From positions 1,021,417-1,085,416 of the forward strand of contig VYZB01000036.1 in the NCBI GenBank assembly GCA_013397455.1: a stretch of 64,000 nucleotides of DNA, in the 5' to 3' direction. Both the position numbers and the translations under genes were made by a program. Below, piece by piece: positions 37,901 through 49,944 of the stretch. The first letter of the stretch is position 1. Each line of letters begins with the position of its first letter. Under the pieces are notes generated by a model. The model ran no database searches, was not told where the DNA came from, and saw nothing but the letters and a program-made list of their open reading frames with translations. The stretch comes from Crotophaga sulcirostris. Taxonomy: Eukaryota; Chordata; Aves; Cuculiformes; Crotophagidae.

Positions 37901-40900
37901 TGTTGAAATTGATACTCTAATTCGTTACAATTCTATTTTTCTCCAAGTATTGCTCCAAACTTTTACAAACAATAGGAAAATTTGGAAAAAAAGACCCTCT
38001 GAAAGCACTTAAAAAAAAAGTCAACAAACTTCCTTGGCTGCTAAACCACCCTTACCAAATGTTCTGTCATTAAGAAATTGTTTAAATCTCTGTTTCTTTC
38101 TATCAGAGTGGCAGCTGTAAGCTCTGTGTCTGCTAGAAAAGCAAGGTGTGGGTGTTTTTGTGGGCTGTGTATGGAGGAGTTACTTAACCAGCAGTTTTCT
38201 GGTTTTTAGAACACTATTTTAAAGTTGAAAAGTTCACCCAACGTATGTTTAGCAACTTGGAATATAGACGTCACATTTTCTTGAACTTTCTTACTTTTAC
38301 TACAGAAGCTTTCAAAGTACAAATGCTTCAAACATTTTTTCATCTTACAATATTGCTGTAGCATGGGAGGTGAATTTACTTTCTGCCTCACAGTTTCTCT
38401 CATATTTTAAATGTTTTCATCTTTCACACTGATACGTTTGTTCTGAAGCTTAGTGTCTTCCTTTTCTTTCTGTCTTTCATATGCCTCCTCTGTCTTAAAT
38501 AGGAAAATACTGAATTATTTTCCTTTGAAAATCCTGCTTTAGGTATTTTTTGCTACTTTATTGCTGAATTATAGATAGTTTATGGATTTTTTTTCCAGCA
38601 TCACCACAGGCTGTGATCTTGTTTCTTCTCACAAGCTAAATGGCGTAGAGATTTATTATTTTATTTGCTAAGTGCTCAAAATGTTCTCACTTGGACGTAT
38701 GCAGAATTTGGGGGTTAGATTTCAAAGGAAAATGTGTATATAGCATTCACTGGAAGTTGATCTCATGTTCAAAACCAGTTTAATGCTAGTGAAAAATTAC
38801 TATATTTCATTTATTTAGGTAAATTAGAAAGACAGATTGCAATGAACTCAGTTTTATTCGTCTTTTTATTTGTCCATCTGAATTCTGTATGGCTGCCATT
38901 TTAGGATAAGAAATATCATTGAGATCTTGAGTACTTCAGCAACTATAAATCTCCTAGAACTTTAGAGGGACAGGATTATCTACCCTACTTTAATGGACAC
39001 ACCATTTGCCTGTTTGAATAGACTTTTAAAATATTGTTTATGGCTCCTTCATTTTCACGTTATTATTAACTGCTGCTTAGCATATTGCTATGCTTTGAAT
39101 ATTGCTAGCTTTGAATGACAAATCATCATTTCAAAACAAATGAAGTAATTCTAAATACAAAGGTTTTTTGTTAAAACTCTTACATATAGAATAGCAAAGG
39201 TTTAAATAATATGTTTTTCAGACTTAAACATGACCTTTGCATTATTATTTAGTTCTTATATGGTGCATCTTCTTGTGAAATTGTGTATTTTATTAACACA
39301 AGGCCTTATTGCAGCTTTCTCTAAAACTTCCTTATTTAAGAGAAATATCTGGTAATCCTCTTGTAGGTGAGTTTCTTTTTCAAAATGGTATTACACAGTA
39401 CAGTTATTAAAATCACTTTGAAAATCTAATATGCATTCTCATAAAAAATGACCTTGGACAATATTTTTTGAAATTATGCCACAGTAAGCCATGTGATTTG
39501 ATAGTTTGTATATTAAAACAGTTACATGTTGATAACATTTGTCTAAGATTGTAAGATTTTGCATATATTAAGAAGCCTCTGTTGTGAATCCCTGTCTAAT
39601 AATAATGGTCTTTGACACTTGTCGAGTCTTGTTCTACAATGCTTGCTATGTATGCTAACATTATAGCGGAAATCTTAAGATTCTTTCATGTTGTTATGCA
39701 TGATTGTTAGTTGAGATATACTTTGCAGTTACAATAAATTGACAATAAAAGTGACTTGACATTGCTTGCTTTTGTTTATAAAAATATTTATGACAACGAT
39801 ATTTTTACTGAGACGCAGAAAAATTATTTATGCAGTAATCATAATTACAATTTAATCTATGTATGCACATTATTTGTCTCAATTTTGTCTGAGAATATTC
39901 TACATTCATTGTATTTTTAGTATGATATTCATTTGAAAAGAAATTATGCCTAAGACTTTGGCTATTATTTGCATAAAGATGTTCTGAGACCATGCAGAAG
40001 ACAGACAGAGACCCAGAGATGCAGTTTCTGTTACAAGAATATTAGAAGTTATCCAGTATGAATTTTTCAGGCAACAGTAATCTCATGAATCCAGATAGTC
40101 ACAACATGCTAATAACTTTTTGAGCTGATCACTGTGACAGGTTTTCTCATTTTTCTATGAACTTTGCGAAGCAACCTCAGGCTGCTGTTATGATCCTTCT
40201 GTCTCTTGTGAAGCTACAGGCTTTTAATGATTAGATGAGACACAGTTGTTACAGGAGTTTTGAAAAAATTTTGGGAGTCCTGTGAACTGAATTATCTTCA
40301 GAAGTATTAAAAAAGCCCCTATATATGAGCTGCATTTGTAAGATGTCTGAATTACATTAGTTTAAGTATTTTGTCTACTATGTTTTCACTTGCACAAGAT
40401 AATGACATTCTTTTTTTTCGAATTTTACATTTAGAGAAGTTATAAGGCTCATGGTCATTTAAACTGATTGTTTGAGGTAGTTCACTTAATGTAAGTTATG
40501 TATTTCTGACTCCATATGTAGTGGCAGAAGATATTTCTAATACTGTATTTGCAGCTCTGTGTTGGGCATTACAAATTGAGATCATTATCAGAAAGCCAGA
40601 GAATTTTTCTGTGTTTTTATGGTGAAAGCTGATTATTCAACAAGCAAGGTAAATTAACCAAAGAGGATCTTGTTTTTGAGAATCATATTACAGCACTTTA
40701 ACTTCACAAGGTAAAGTCCATTCCCATTAGTTATGTTTCTCGGTTGCACAGAATATTTACCTTTCCTGATTAAACAGTAGAAACAGGCAGTAACTTTTAC
40801 AAGCAAATACCTTTGCCTGGGGCAATGCTGGTCTCATTTATGACATAGAATTTCCATTAAGTTTTCAAAACAAAAAGGATACATTCGATGAGCTTGGATC

Positions 40901-42172
40901 TATACTTCAGAAATACCTTTGAGCTATGATAATTTTACAAGAAAATTTTCTAACACTAGCTGAAGAGCTCTGGATCAATAGAGATTAAATATAGTTTGAC
41001 AGAACAGCTAAAAAATAAGAGCTTTTTTCGTTATCAACTACGCATCTTTGGTGCTGTAGGGCTGAGAAAAATCTTAGTAATGATACTGAACTTGACAGCC
41101 ATGATGGGCAGAACAAAATGAAGAGATGTTTTAAAAGTTTAAAAAGTGGGTTTTTCTTTTTTAAAAAAGAAAATATTGTCATGTTATACTGTTTTTGATG
41201 GTCTGTTGAGGTCATCACCAAGTGGGTAATGAGTGAGATTAAGTAAATGAAGTGCCTTTCACTGATTTACCTTCTTTTGAGTAAAATATTTATATTTGCT
41301 GATGAAATACATTTTATGCCAATCTAGAGGAGTATCTTGAGACTTAAGAGTCATCCTAAAATGGTTACTCAGGGGGAACTGTGATATATTTTTTCTAGCT
41401 TACAGTATCTCATGCCTAATATGCAGAGAGCAGCTTCTACTTTGGCAAATGAAGAAACTAGGTTCTGAAGTTCTCTATAGTAAAACAAACAAACAAAACC
41501 ACTTGTGGAAGACTATTCAGTGCTTCCTAGATAAAAGAAAGAAATAACCTGCACTTAGCATTGAGTCATTTTTGGTCAGCATTAGCAGGGCCTCTCCTTA
41601 AAAGACATGCAGAGGAAGAGCTATCATTTGTGTGGTTAAAGTACTGGATTCTACAGAGCAGTGGAGATAAGTGGAAAGCTTGCACTTCATCTTGAGAAAG
41701 ATTGATATTTTATTTGACTACAATTAAACTTGAAAGACAACAGAAAATTGAGAAATGGCAGCATTTGGTCCTTATGTCAATCACACAGTTTTGTTGCCTT
41801 AAGACCAGAAAGTAGAAGAAAGATGATGCTATTCCTGAGTAATTTCCCTAATCATAAAGTCCTAGACAAATATTCCTCTTATTTTTTTTTCCTAATGGCC
41901 CTATGGCTCTTTTTTCCCACAGCTGCAACATTATACTAATTTCCAATTGCAGGCAGAAAGGGGAATACAGAAAATTATGAATTCTTCTTTACCTTACATG
42001 TATAATAAGCATCTCATTTCTTTTGTTATCTTTATTATCAACTGTCAGATACAACAATAGAAAAAGAAAATGTCTAACATCAGAACAATGGAGAGACACC
42101 TTGGTTCCATGGTAATCTCATTTTTCCCGTTAAATCTTTAAAGATGTTTCTGTGTCCTATTCTTCTGACCAG
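28930..42172. other. AT-rich gene-desert stretch
   Basis: About 13 kb without a recognisable gene or repeat family. Weak minus-strand donor and acceptor pairs were seen at 29946-29984 (donor CATG|GTAAGTATT) and ending at 31257 (donor CATG|GTAAGTGAC), each bounding a short segment with one open frame. Neither is convincing alone. The longest frames (32675-32995 and 36287-36595, plus, 106 and 102 codons) have no motif. The segment around 33930-34045 has homeodomain-like AT motifs and is mentioned in the findings. T runs lie near 34534, 35080 and 36080. Confidence 0.5.
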
Positions 42173-42361
42173 GCTGGCCTGAAGCCCCTTTTGCTAACAA
42201 TAACAACACCTGGGAATATAAAGGTCGTTTTACCTCCAACTGGTGTTCACCACAGCCTGATGCTTGTAGGGGTCATCCCTTCTGTGATCTGGTTTACAGC
42301 TCTCGATACTGTAATTGCTTTTTTTGGAAAGCCAGCTTTTGGATGTATCTGTGAGGAGGAG
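42173..42361 (+). CDS. Candidate internal coding exon, protein not recognised
   Basis: This is the best exon candidate in the window. It is exactly 189 bases (63 codons, phase 0 at both ends), preceded by a pyrimidine-rich tract ending in TTCTTCTGACCAG and followed by GAGGAG|GTAAGG, a good donor. The frame runs through both splice sites without a stop. The peptide begins AGLKPLLLTITTPGN, has a hydrophobic middle around HHSLMLVGVIPSVIWFTALD that could span a membrane, and ends FFGKPAFGCICEEE. Composition is richer in GC than the flanks. I do not recognise the family. The opposite strand also has an acceptor (CCTCCTCCTCACAG) and donor (TTGGAG|GTAAAA) bounding an open frame within the same bases, so the strand is uncertain. 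Confidence 0.35.
42234..42348 (-). other. Alternative exon on the opposite strand
   Basis: Read on the minus strand, a strong acceptor (TACCTCCTCCTCACAG) precedes 115 bases ending at GGAG|GTAAAA. One frame is open throughout (37 codons plus two partial ones). It starts TSKSWLSKKSNYSIES, contains the stretch KPDHRRDDPYKHQ and includes two N-glycosylation sequons. It has ordinary coding-like composition but no family I recognise. It overlaps the plus-strand candidate at 42173-42361, and at most one of the two is likely to be real. Confidence 0.22.
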
Positions 42362-45300
42362 GTAAGGGTAACTTGCAATAGTTGCTATCAGGAAGACAAA
42401 GATAAGAGCAAATTACAAATTCTGTGCTTTATTAATTATAGTGACAACATGCTTGAATATCTAGCATTATTTAAAGAGAAAATATTGAATAAAGGGTCAT
42501 GATTGTTTAAAAATGACCTCTTGCTATTAGTATCTGGGAGTAGAACACTGGCCTAGTAAGTGGGGCAGATGTTCTGGCAAGCTTGAAGATGTGCGATATT
42601 ACAGAAGGAAATGGAAGAAGGGACACAAAAATAGTGAAATAAATTTAATATAGATGTAAAACACTGAAGTTATTTTCTTTTTCCCCATGCCTGTTAAATT
42701 GTAACATAACATATTTAATTTGTTCAGCTCTCCCTACTTTAATATTTAGAAGATAAATTGAGAAGAGAATTTAAATATTAAAGAAAATCATAAAATACTG
42801 TTGCTTTAATTGTGCTTGCCAGTATTTACTTCTGAGTATTTAAAGGCAAGTTAGTAATTCATCAAAACAAAATTCAATTAAAAATTTTAGAAATAAATGC
42901 TACGCATTCTGTTAATGTCAAATTCACTCTTAGTGTAAAATTGCTCATGGTATGTTTGGAATTTGAGGGGGAAGTAATGGTGGGATTTTTACTTATTCTA
43001 TGGAAAAATAGATTTCAATTTGCATGCACATTGGAATAATTGTCATACAAGATAAACAACCACAGTCTGTTAAACCTTCAGAGAAGTCTGCTTGCCACCT
43101 GAGGAATGGACTGGGGTTTTTCATACAATATTTAGAAGGGTCCTATCTATGGAGTTGACAGTGACTTAATAAATGTGTGGTCATGCTATTAAGACTAAAT
43201 TATTATGAATAATAAAAGACAAATAAGATTTTGAGTTTTTAAGGAAATAGATCATGAGACATGTCTTACGGGACAAAAGGAGATGATAAATAAAACTTTA
43301 TGACCCTTAGCTGAATTGTGTAATACATAGAATAACTGCAGACAGAGGGTGTAGCAGGTTTTAAAAAAAACATCATAAGAACTGTTTTATTTCAGTGCAG
43401 GAGAGGAAAGGTTTTAAAATCTTTTCATGAAAAGAGAGAAGACTTTCCCACTCAGTTCCAATACTAATAAAGAATCTTGTCAGGTCCAATTGAGTTGTCA
43501 GTTCAAGTTTAACTTTCTACTACAGTTCATGTATACGTTTATGACTGCTCTCAATATACCAAGAATCAAAAATAACTCAACTCAAAAAATTTAGAAGACC
43601 AGAGGAAAAAATGTAAGCCCACTGAAAAAAATGTAAATTTTATGAAGATTTCTTGTCAAAGACGTCACATTATTTTTCCTTTGGTTTTCCGTGTCATCAT
43701 GTAGAAGCCCGTAGAATTAAAAAAAATTTTGTCGTAGTGTCATATGTCTAAATCTTAAAGCAGGTGTTGGTGAGATGATTTAAAGAAATCACATTATCTG
43801 AACTTCTACATTAGTAGAAGTTTCTGGATGTTTCCTATAACATTGGGCTTCCAAAATTATCATTAAAGTAAACCATTGTGGCCAAAGAAAAAGGAAGTGT
43901 TTTTATTTCTTATCGGAGATATGTTGGTGATAATATTAATGTAACATATTCAAAAGTAGCTGCTACCTTACGGAGCACAAAATAAACAACTTTTGCATTA
44001 GTTTGAATATTTCTCAGAGGGAAAAAATCTGGGGACTGTTAGAAGTCAGAGTGCATGGACTATGTAGGATTATTTGTTCTAATTGGAAAAAATATGTAAG
44101 GGTGAAGTTTCACAACCTCATCAGAAAACACGGTACTTTATTAAGATGTTTATTCCTTGTATTCTGCCTCCAGTAGTGTCTTTAGGTCTTACTGTAACTT
44201 CTGTACAGATCACAGTCATCAAAGACCAGTATTCTCTATTAGTCAGAGCTATCTTCAAGGTACAGGCAAATAAACTGCAGCATTTTCACTCATATAAGCG
44301 TTAGCTGGGCAGTTCCCAGAGTTTATAACTGTTCCCATACACCCTGTGATAACTGAGGACAGGAAAGTTGGATGCAGTGAGCTGCAGGAAGAAGAAAGAC
44401 CCTCTCTTCAGGGTCTCTGTCACCCTTGTATCTTCCTCATGTCCTATATCTGCACCAACGCCTTCCAGTCCCCCATCCTACTGCCATTTGTCTGTCCTGA
44501 AGTCAGCAGAACCAGGCTATCGGAAATGAGCTCGCCTCGATGGAATTCATCCACAGAGGGTTGCTTGTCTCTCCTATGATGTAGAACTACAGTGAAATAA
44601 GGATTTCAGCCTCCCTTATATTCAAACGATGAAAGCGTTTAGACAGGCTTCTCATTAATTCAGTTTTAAAAAGTGAAGTCCAGTTTTTAGCTAGCCCATG
44701 GTCTGCATAGTTATTCTGAATGAGAACTTGTTAAAAACCTGCTGAAGAGGTTTTTAAGGCTATATATACATAGTTCACATTTGTGCAGTACATGTAAGTA
44801 ATTCAAACAACCATCTAACAGTTCAGTATTTTATAATTAAAAACATGGAAAGTTGTATAAGTTTAGGGCCTGATGCTTAGTCAGTCCTTGCTGAGATTTT
44901 AAAGCCAAATAGCTTTTACGTCAAAGGAAATACAAACAAAATGGGAAAGGACATGGAGATAATTTTATGTAGAAGATTAAAGATATATGGAAGCAGTCTT
45001 CTAGATCTCATTTCAGTGCCTGATCTATGCGATTATGCTTTCTCTTGATCTGGCTATTGGAACTTTTTTCTACTATTACCCTTAACACGTCCTCTAAGGT
45101 TCTATCAAGCAGACACTGAAATGTATTTCAGTTGTTTCAACATAATATGGTACAGAGGAGAACATTTTGATGAACTGTGGATGATCCTTCTTTGTTCCTG
45201 TGAAAGAATGTGATAGTCTGCTTCATTTAATACACTCTGCTTTTCCATAACAGTCGTTTTAAGGAATGTAATTAAGATTAGTGACTAGCTTTTCAGAGGA

Positions 45301-46342
45301 AGAAAAAGTAAACTGCACATACATTTACAGAAAGAGGCAACAAAAAAGGGTTTTATTGCCTGGTCCATTTCTAATTGTGACATTTCATGGAGTTTTATGT
45401 GTTAATATATTGTGTGCTTTCTGTTTCTTCAACATTAACTGTTTTAGCATCCTGCTACAGCAATGACTGCTATAGAAAATGGTGGCATAAGTGAAAAATA
45501 AAATAAGTATTATTTTTCTTGTTCTGAAACAAAGCTAAAGATGTAAGTAAAACAAAAATCCCTTGGGTCCACCCTAAAGCTTTTCTTTTTCTATATATAC
45601 CTCAAATCTAGAGATTTCACTACATATACAAACAATAACAGTCTCACACATAAGAAGCTTTTTAAAGCATACTGTTCTAGGCGAGTCATAGCTCTGAATC
45701 ATACAAAACTGCAGCATCAAATAGCTTTCTTCCTACAGCATGCATTAGAAAAACAAAAACAGAATAAAGAAAGAACACCATCCTTCTAATTTTATTACAT
45801 TTGCATATGAGAAAAACATTAATATCCTATTATAGTCTTCCTCCCTTCCTCCCATAAATTAGATTACTTCTCTTAATCTATGCTAGCAGAAGGCCTAAGG
45901 AAAATAGATAAAGGAGGAATCCTTTAAGAAAATTTTGGTTTCTGTCCTCACTATTTAAGTGAAATTCTCCTGAAAAGCTGTTAGCTGGGAGGAAACACAA
46001 AGATCAAAAGGAAACCCAAAGATGAAACTTATGAAGCTGATTAACTGTCATATGATAGTCACAGGAATTCTGGGACATCTAAACATCTCAGATGGGTTTT
46101 AAAAAACCCACATAGGCTGCTTGAAAAAAGGCTTTCAATTCTGACAGGAAATATAAGAATAAGATATGCTAAGATTTCAATCTGTCTTCATTCCGTATTG
46201 CACAATTATTAACACACTATGTTCAGCCTGTGTCACAGGACATTTCTTGAACACTTATGATGACACTTATTATCTTTTAAAACTATTTTAAAAAAATTTA
46301 ACTTATACGTGCACCAAAATTTTGGTTTCTTTTAAATACACA
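42362..46342. other. AT-rich non-coding stretch
   Basis: No gene or repeat family was recognised. Frames at 44083-44304 and 44346-44579 (plus) are short and lack motifs. The stretch ends at the left arm of a long hairpin. Confidence 0.55.
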
Positions 46343-46439
46343 TTTAAATACAAATAATATAATTAATATTATCTTATTTTTTGACAGAGGCAGAGCACTG
46401 ACTCTGCCAAAAAATAAGATAATATTAATTGTATTTAAA
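46343..46439. repeat. Long near-perfect inverted repeat (hairpin)
   Basis: The arms at 46361-46383 and 46408-46430 are exact reverse complements over 23 bases (the left arm begins AATTAATATTATC). Outside them a further 9 bases pair (TTTAAATAC at 46343-46351 with GTATTTAAA at 46431-46439), interrupted by a 9-base bulge on the left arm only. Inside, GCAGAG (46390-46395) pairs with CTCTGC (46402-46407) around a 6-base loop, with a 6-base bulge on the left. The total is about 38 paired bases. It could be a small foldback element, a palindrome formed by template switching, or a pre-miRNA-like structure. Both arms are AT-rich but not simple repeats. Confidence 0.85.
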
Positions 46440-47719
46440 GGGCAGATAATGATAAAAAATGTACAGCATGAATTGTCTTGTCAAATCCTCTGTGAACATA
46501 TTTTTTCAAAAAGCTTCAATGTTGTCTAATAGATGGTCATTTTCCTAACAACATAGTAGCTTTAGAACAAATTAATGGTCTTTCATTCTCTGAGCAGGTC
46601 TATGTAATATGAGTAAAGGAGAGGTGAACTCCTTGGGAATTGGATTAGAGGTTAACAAAATTTTAAAAGTCAACCTGACTGGTATTATTTACATTCTAAT
46701 ATGTAGACCAATTTTTTTCTTGGATCCAAACTGTCCAATAACAGAACCATAATTTTCTATTTGTAAGCTAGAATTACTCATTATTGAAGAGTTATTTTCA
46801 GCAGAGTATGATTTTGAGACCATTTTTGGTTACTTGGACTAATATTTATGTAGTTTGTTCTCAATATTTTCATATAGCATTACTCTAAATAAGGCTAATA
46901 TAACTAATGCTGTAGTATTAAAAACTGAATGAGCTATTACACGACAATGTGTACTTCTCCCTGTTGATATTTCTGACCTATGAATTTCCTCCTCCTGGAA
47001 CTGGTGCAGTAATTAATGCAGCAGTGTGGTGAACAAACTGTAGGCACTGAGTAAAAGTTAAATTCTCTTTTTATTATTATTATGGGGTTTTTTAAATCAC
47101 AGTACTTTTTACCCGTAAAAGGTTTTCTGAGTGAACTCCCTGAATGACTACCTGAGAACATGTGTTGGCAGTGGTTGAGCAGCAGTGGTTCCACTCATTT
47201 TGCATAATCTTGGTTGCCTGGTTAAAGGACACTGAAACTTTGCCTTGGGGTTGCAGTTTAACATTACATATAACCCAGCAAAACTGCAAGGTGCTGCTGA
47301 AAGTAGGAATTGGGTGGTAACGTCTATACCTACGGTACAGACTGGCATCCTTTACACTAAACATCAAATTCTGCCCTTTGCCAACAATCCTCTGTATACA
47401 GCAGTGGTGCTGTATGGAGTTAAAACCTGCAATCCTGTTTCTTTGACATTAGTTTTTTTAAGGGCCAAATGAGTCTAGGACATACATTTTAGCTATTACT
47501 GCAAGAACAAATAATGTGTAGAAAGTATTTTTTACAGCTGGGGTTTGAGGAATTTTTTAGAAAAATGATCAGGTTTTAATAAATTTTAATACAGGAGACA
47601 AACATATATGAACCCAATAGCATACGAGAACAAATAAAGTCTGAGACATTTCGTTACATTATAATCAGGATAAATTGTCTCCAAAATTCTATGAAACCTG
47701 TTGGATCTTCAATTATATT
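46440..47719. other. Non-coding stretch before a CR1 copy
   Basis: No gene was recognised. Around 46940-47480 several overlapping frames of 66 to 91 codons occur on both strands (for example 47245-47472, plus). None has a recognisable domain, and frames open on both strands argue for chance or a decayed repeat rather than a gene. Confidence 0.5.
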
Positions 47720-48794
47720 GTTTTAGTAATGATTGTCTTCAGCAATACTTTTGATACTGTCTCTCACAGTATCATAAACAAAATGTCCAGAATACAGCTG
47801 GACAAACACAGAATAGAATGGGTGCATAACTGGCTGATAGGCTGGGCTCAAAGAGTCGTAGTGAATGGGGTTACATCAGACTGGTGTCCGGTCACTAGTG
47901 GAGTCCCACACGGATCCATCCTGGGGCCAGCGCTCTTCAATATCTTCATAAACAACCTGGATGAAGGACTTGGTTAATTGACCAAGTTTGCCAATGACAC
48001 AAAACTGGGGAGAGCTGTCGAGACCCTTAAGGGCAAAGATGTACTGAAGAGGGATCTTGGCAGATTGGAGAGCTGGACAATCACCAACTGCATTAAATTT
48101 AACAACAGCAAGTGCCAAGTTCTGCACCTGGGACTGGAGAGCAACCCTGCAAGAGGGATCTGGGGGTTCTGGTCAACAGCAAGTTGAACATTAGCCAACA
48201 GTGTGCCCTGTCAACAAAGAGGGTCAACCATGTCCTGGGGTGCATAAAGTACAGCGTTGCCAGCCGGTCTACTCTGCACTGGTGTGGAGTAATGTGTGCA
48301 GTTTTGGGCACCACAGTATACAAAGGACATCAAACTACTGGAGAGTGTCCAGAGGAGGCCACAAAACTGGTGAAAAGTCTAGAGGGGAAGTTGTAGAAGG
48401 AGTGGCTGAAGTCACTTGCTCTGTTCAGCGTGGAGTAGACTGAGAGGGGATCTCATAGCTGTTTACTGCCTTCTCACAAAGGGAAGGAGGTGAAACAGGT
48501 GCTGATCTCTTCTCTCTTGTGACGTACGGTAGGACTAGAGGTAACGGCAGGAAGATGTGCCAGGTGAGGTTTATACTGGATATTAGGAAGAGATTTTTCA
48601 CCCAGAGGGTGGTGGAGCACTGGAACAGCTCCCCAGGGAAGTAGTCATGGCACCCAGTTTGCTAGTATTCAAGAAGCATGCCCTCAGTCACATGGTGTGA
48701 ATGTTGGGAGTGTCCTATGTAGGGACAGGAGTTGGACTCAATGATCCTTTTGAGTCCCTTCCAACTCAGGTGATTCTGTGATTCTATGATTCTA
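47720..48794 (+). mobile_element. CR1 LINE copy with reverse-transcriptase remnants and 3' tail (copy C)
   Basis: The largest CR1 copy in the window, about 1.1 kb in plus orientation and 5'-truncated inside the polymerase domain. It carries polymerase motifs followed by the ORF2 C-terminal region, then the 3' untranslated block (CACCCAGAGGGTGGTGGAGC near 48600, TGGACTCAATGATCC near 48734) and an intact octamer tail (GATTCTGTGATTCTATGATT) ending at 48794. Orientation is opposite to copies A and B. Stops and frameshifts show it is dead. The 5' border is approximate because similarity fades upstream of the NTFDTVSHS motif. Confidence 0.93.
47729..48396 (+). pseudogene. CR1 ORF2 reverse-transcriptase remnant (broken)
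   Basis: This is the coding relic inside CR1 copy C. The first part reads NTFDTVSHS, then RVVVNG, then [20 protein letters not shown], the conserved polymerase block before the active site. A stop (TAA, about 47975) follows LDEGLG in the same frame. The next motif reads KFANDTKLG where CR1 elements have two aspartates, so one catalytic aspartate has become Asn (AAT at 47993-47995). The frame continues through RDLGRLESW and KCQVLHLG, then shifts near 48140 into another frame with RDLGVLVNSKLNISQQCAL and NHVLGCIKYSVASRS. The polymerase cannot be functional. Confidence 0.9.
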
Positions 48795-49867
48795 AATACA
48801 CTAGAAGATAAAGAAAGGAGATTTATCTTTAGTGTTTAAAGTTTCCTTATATTTGACACGTAGAAATAAAGCAATAAATGACATCTTGATTTTCTTGGAT
48901 ACCTCATAGAACTAAGAATGAGCCATACACTAATCAAGAAACGAATAAGGGGACTGGAAAAGACTGGCTGTTGAACTTACAGAAATTATTTACTTCATCA
49001 CCCAGAGCACTTGAATGTGAGCGTTCAGCTTAAAGTTAGGCAATTATTTCCATCTTCCTGTGATGTCAAAAAGGTTCAGGGGAATATAACAAAGATATCT
49101 GACTAAAATGCCTGTACGTAAAGACAACAGCGGAGCAATTCTACCTGAAAAATGGTTCGAAATTTCACTCCCTAGCAATATCTGTTTGCTAGTTCTGTCG
49201 CAATGTCTGATTTCCAAGTAATCATAAGTGGCCTTCAAAACTCCATATGGCTTATATATAATATCATACTCAAAATAACAGAATAAAATAACAGAATGAA
49301 TAAGAACTGAAACACATTAATGGCTTCAAATGTTCTGAAACAAGCTGCACTGCTTAACCTCAAGGGTTTTGTTGCTGACCACGTACCTTTAATAGACTTT
49401 TTCACTGAAGTATGCCCAAGCACTCTTCAAAAGAAAATAACAAGCTTCTTTATTAACCATTTTCCAAAGTGGGGAAAGACAGCTGCCAATCTCAAGAAAA
49501 GGGTTTTTTTTAGAAAACATATTTCTACTATTAAAAATAAAAACAACATTTTCTGATATTTTCAACTATTTTGTCTTTCTCTTTTGCTAAATATTTTGTT
49601 TTGTTATTTCTAAAAGCTTACAGACTTCTAATTATGTATGCTCTTTCTTCTCCTTTTTAGATAAAAGAATCTGACATAATACTTCATATACTGGACTTAA
49701 AACAGGAGATAAAGAAAAAAAACTGTAGAAAAAGAGAAATCACTAGGTGCACACATGCATTCAACATTCCAGAATGTAAAATTTGAAAACACGGAGATTT
49801 TTTCTTTGTTTTGTTTTGTTTGGGTTTTTATTGTTTGCTTGTGTTTTTTTAACTATGGCTGTTATAG

Positions 49868-49944
49868 GTACGACTCACTGCACCCATGGAAGACTATAAG
49901 GTGTATGAGGATGTAAATCACATGCTTGTGAGGAAGAACAAAAG
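49868..49944 (+). other. Possible small exon
   Basis: A long T-rich tract (49798-49852) leads to an AG at 49866-49867. The following 77 bases are open in one frame only, beginning VRLTAPMEDYKVYEDV, and end at AAAAG|GTAAAA. In that frame the codon across the donor is followed by TAA, consistent with an exon-intron edge. The donor is mediocre. The minus strand also offers an acceptor (CTTCCTCACAAG) and a strong GTGAGT donor in the same place. The protein is not recognised. Confidence 0.2.

Noticed and set aside
47092..47472. Overlapping frames on both strands of 66 to 91 codons
   Set aside because: Simultaneous openness on both strands and lack of any motif suggest chance or a decayed repeat.
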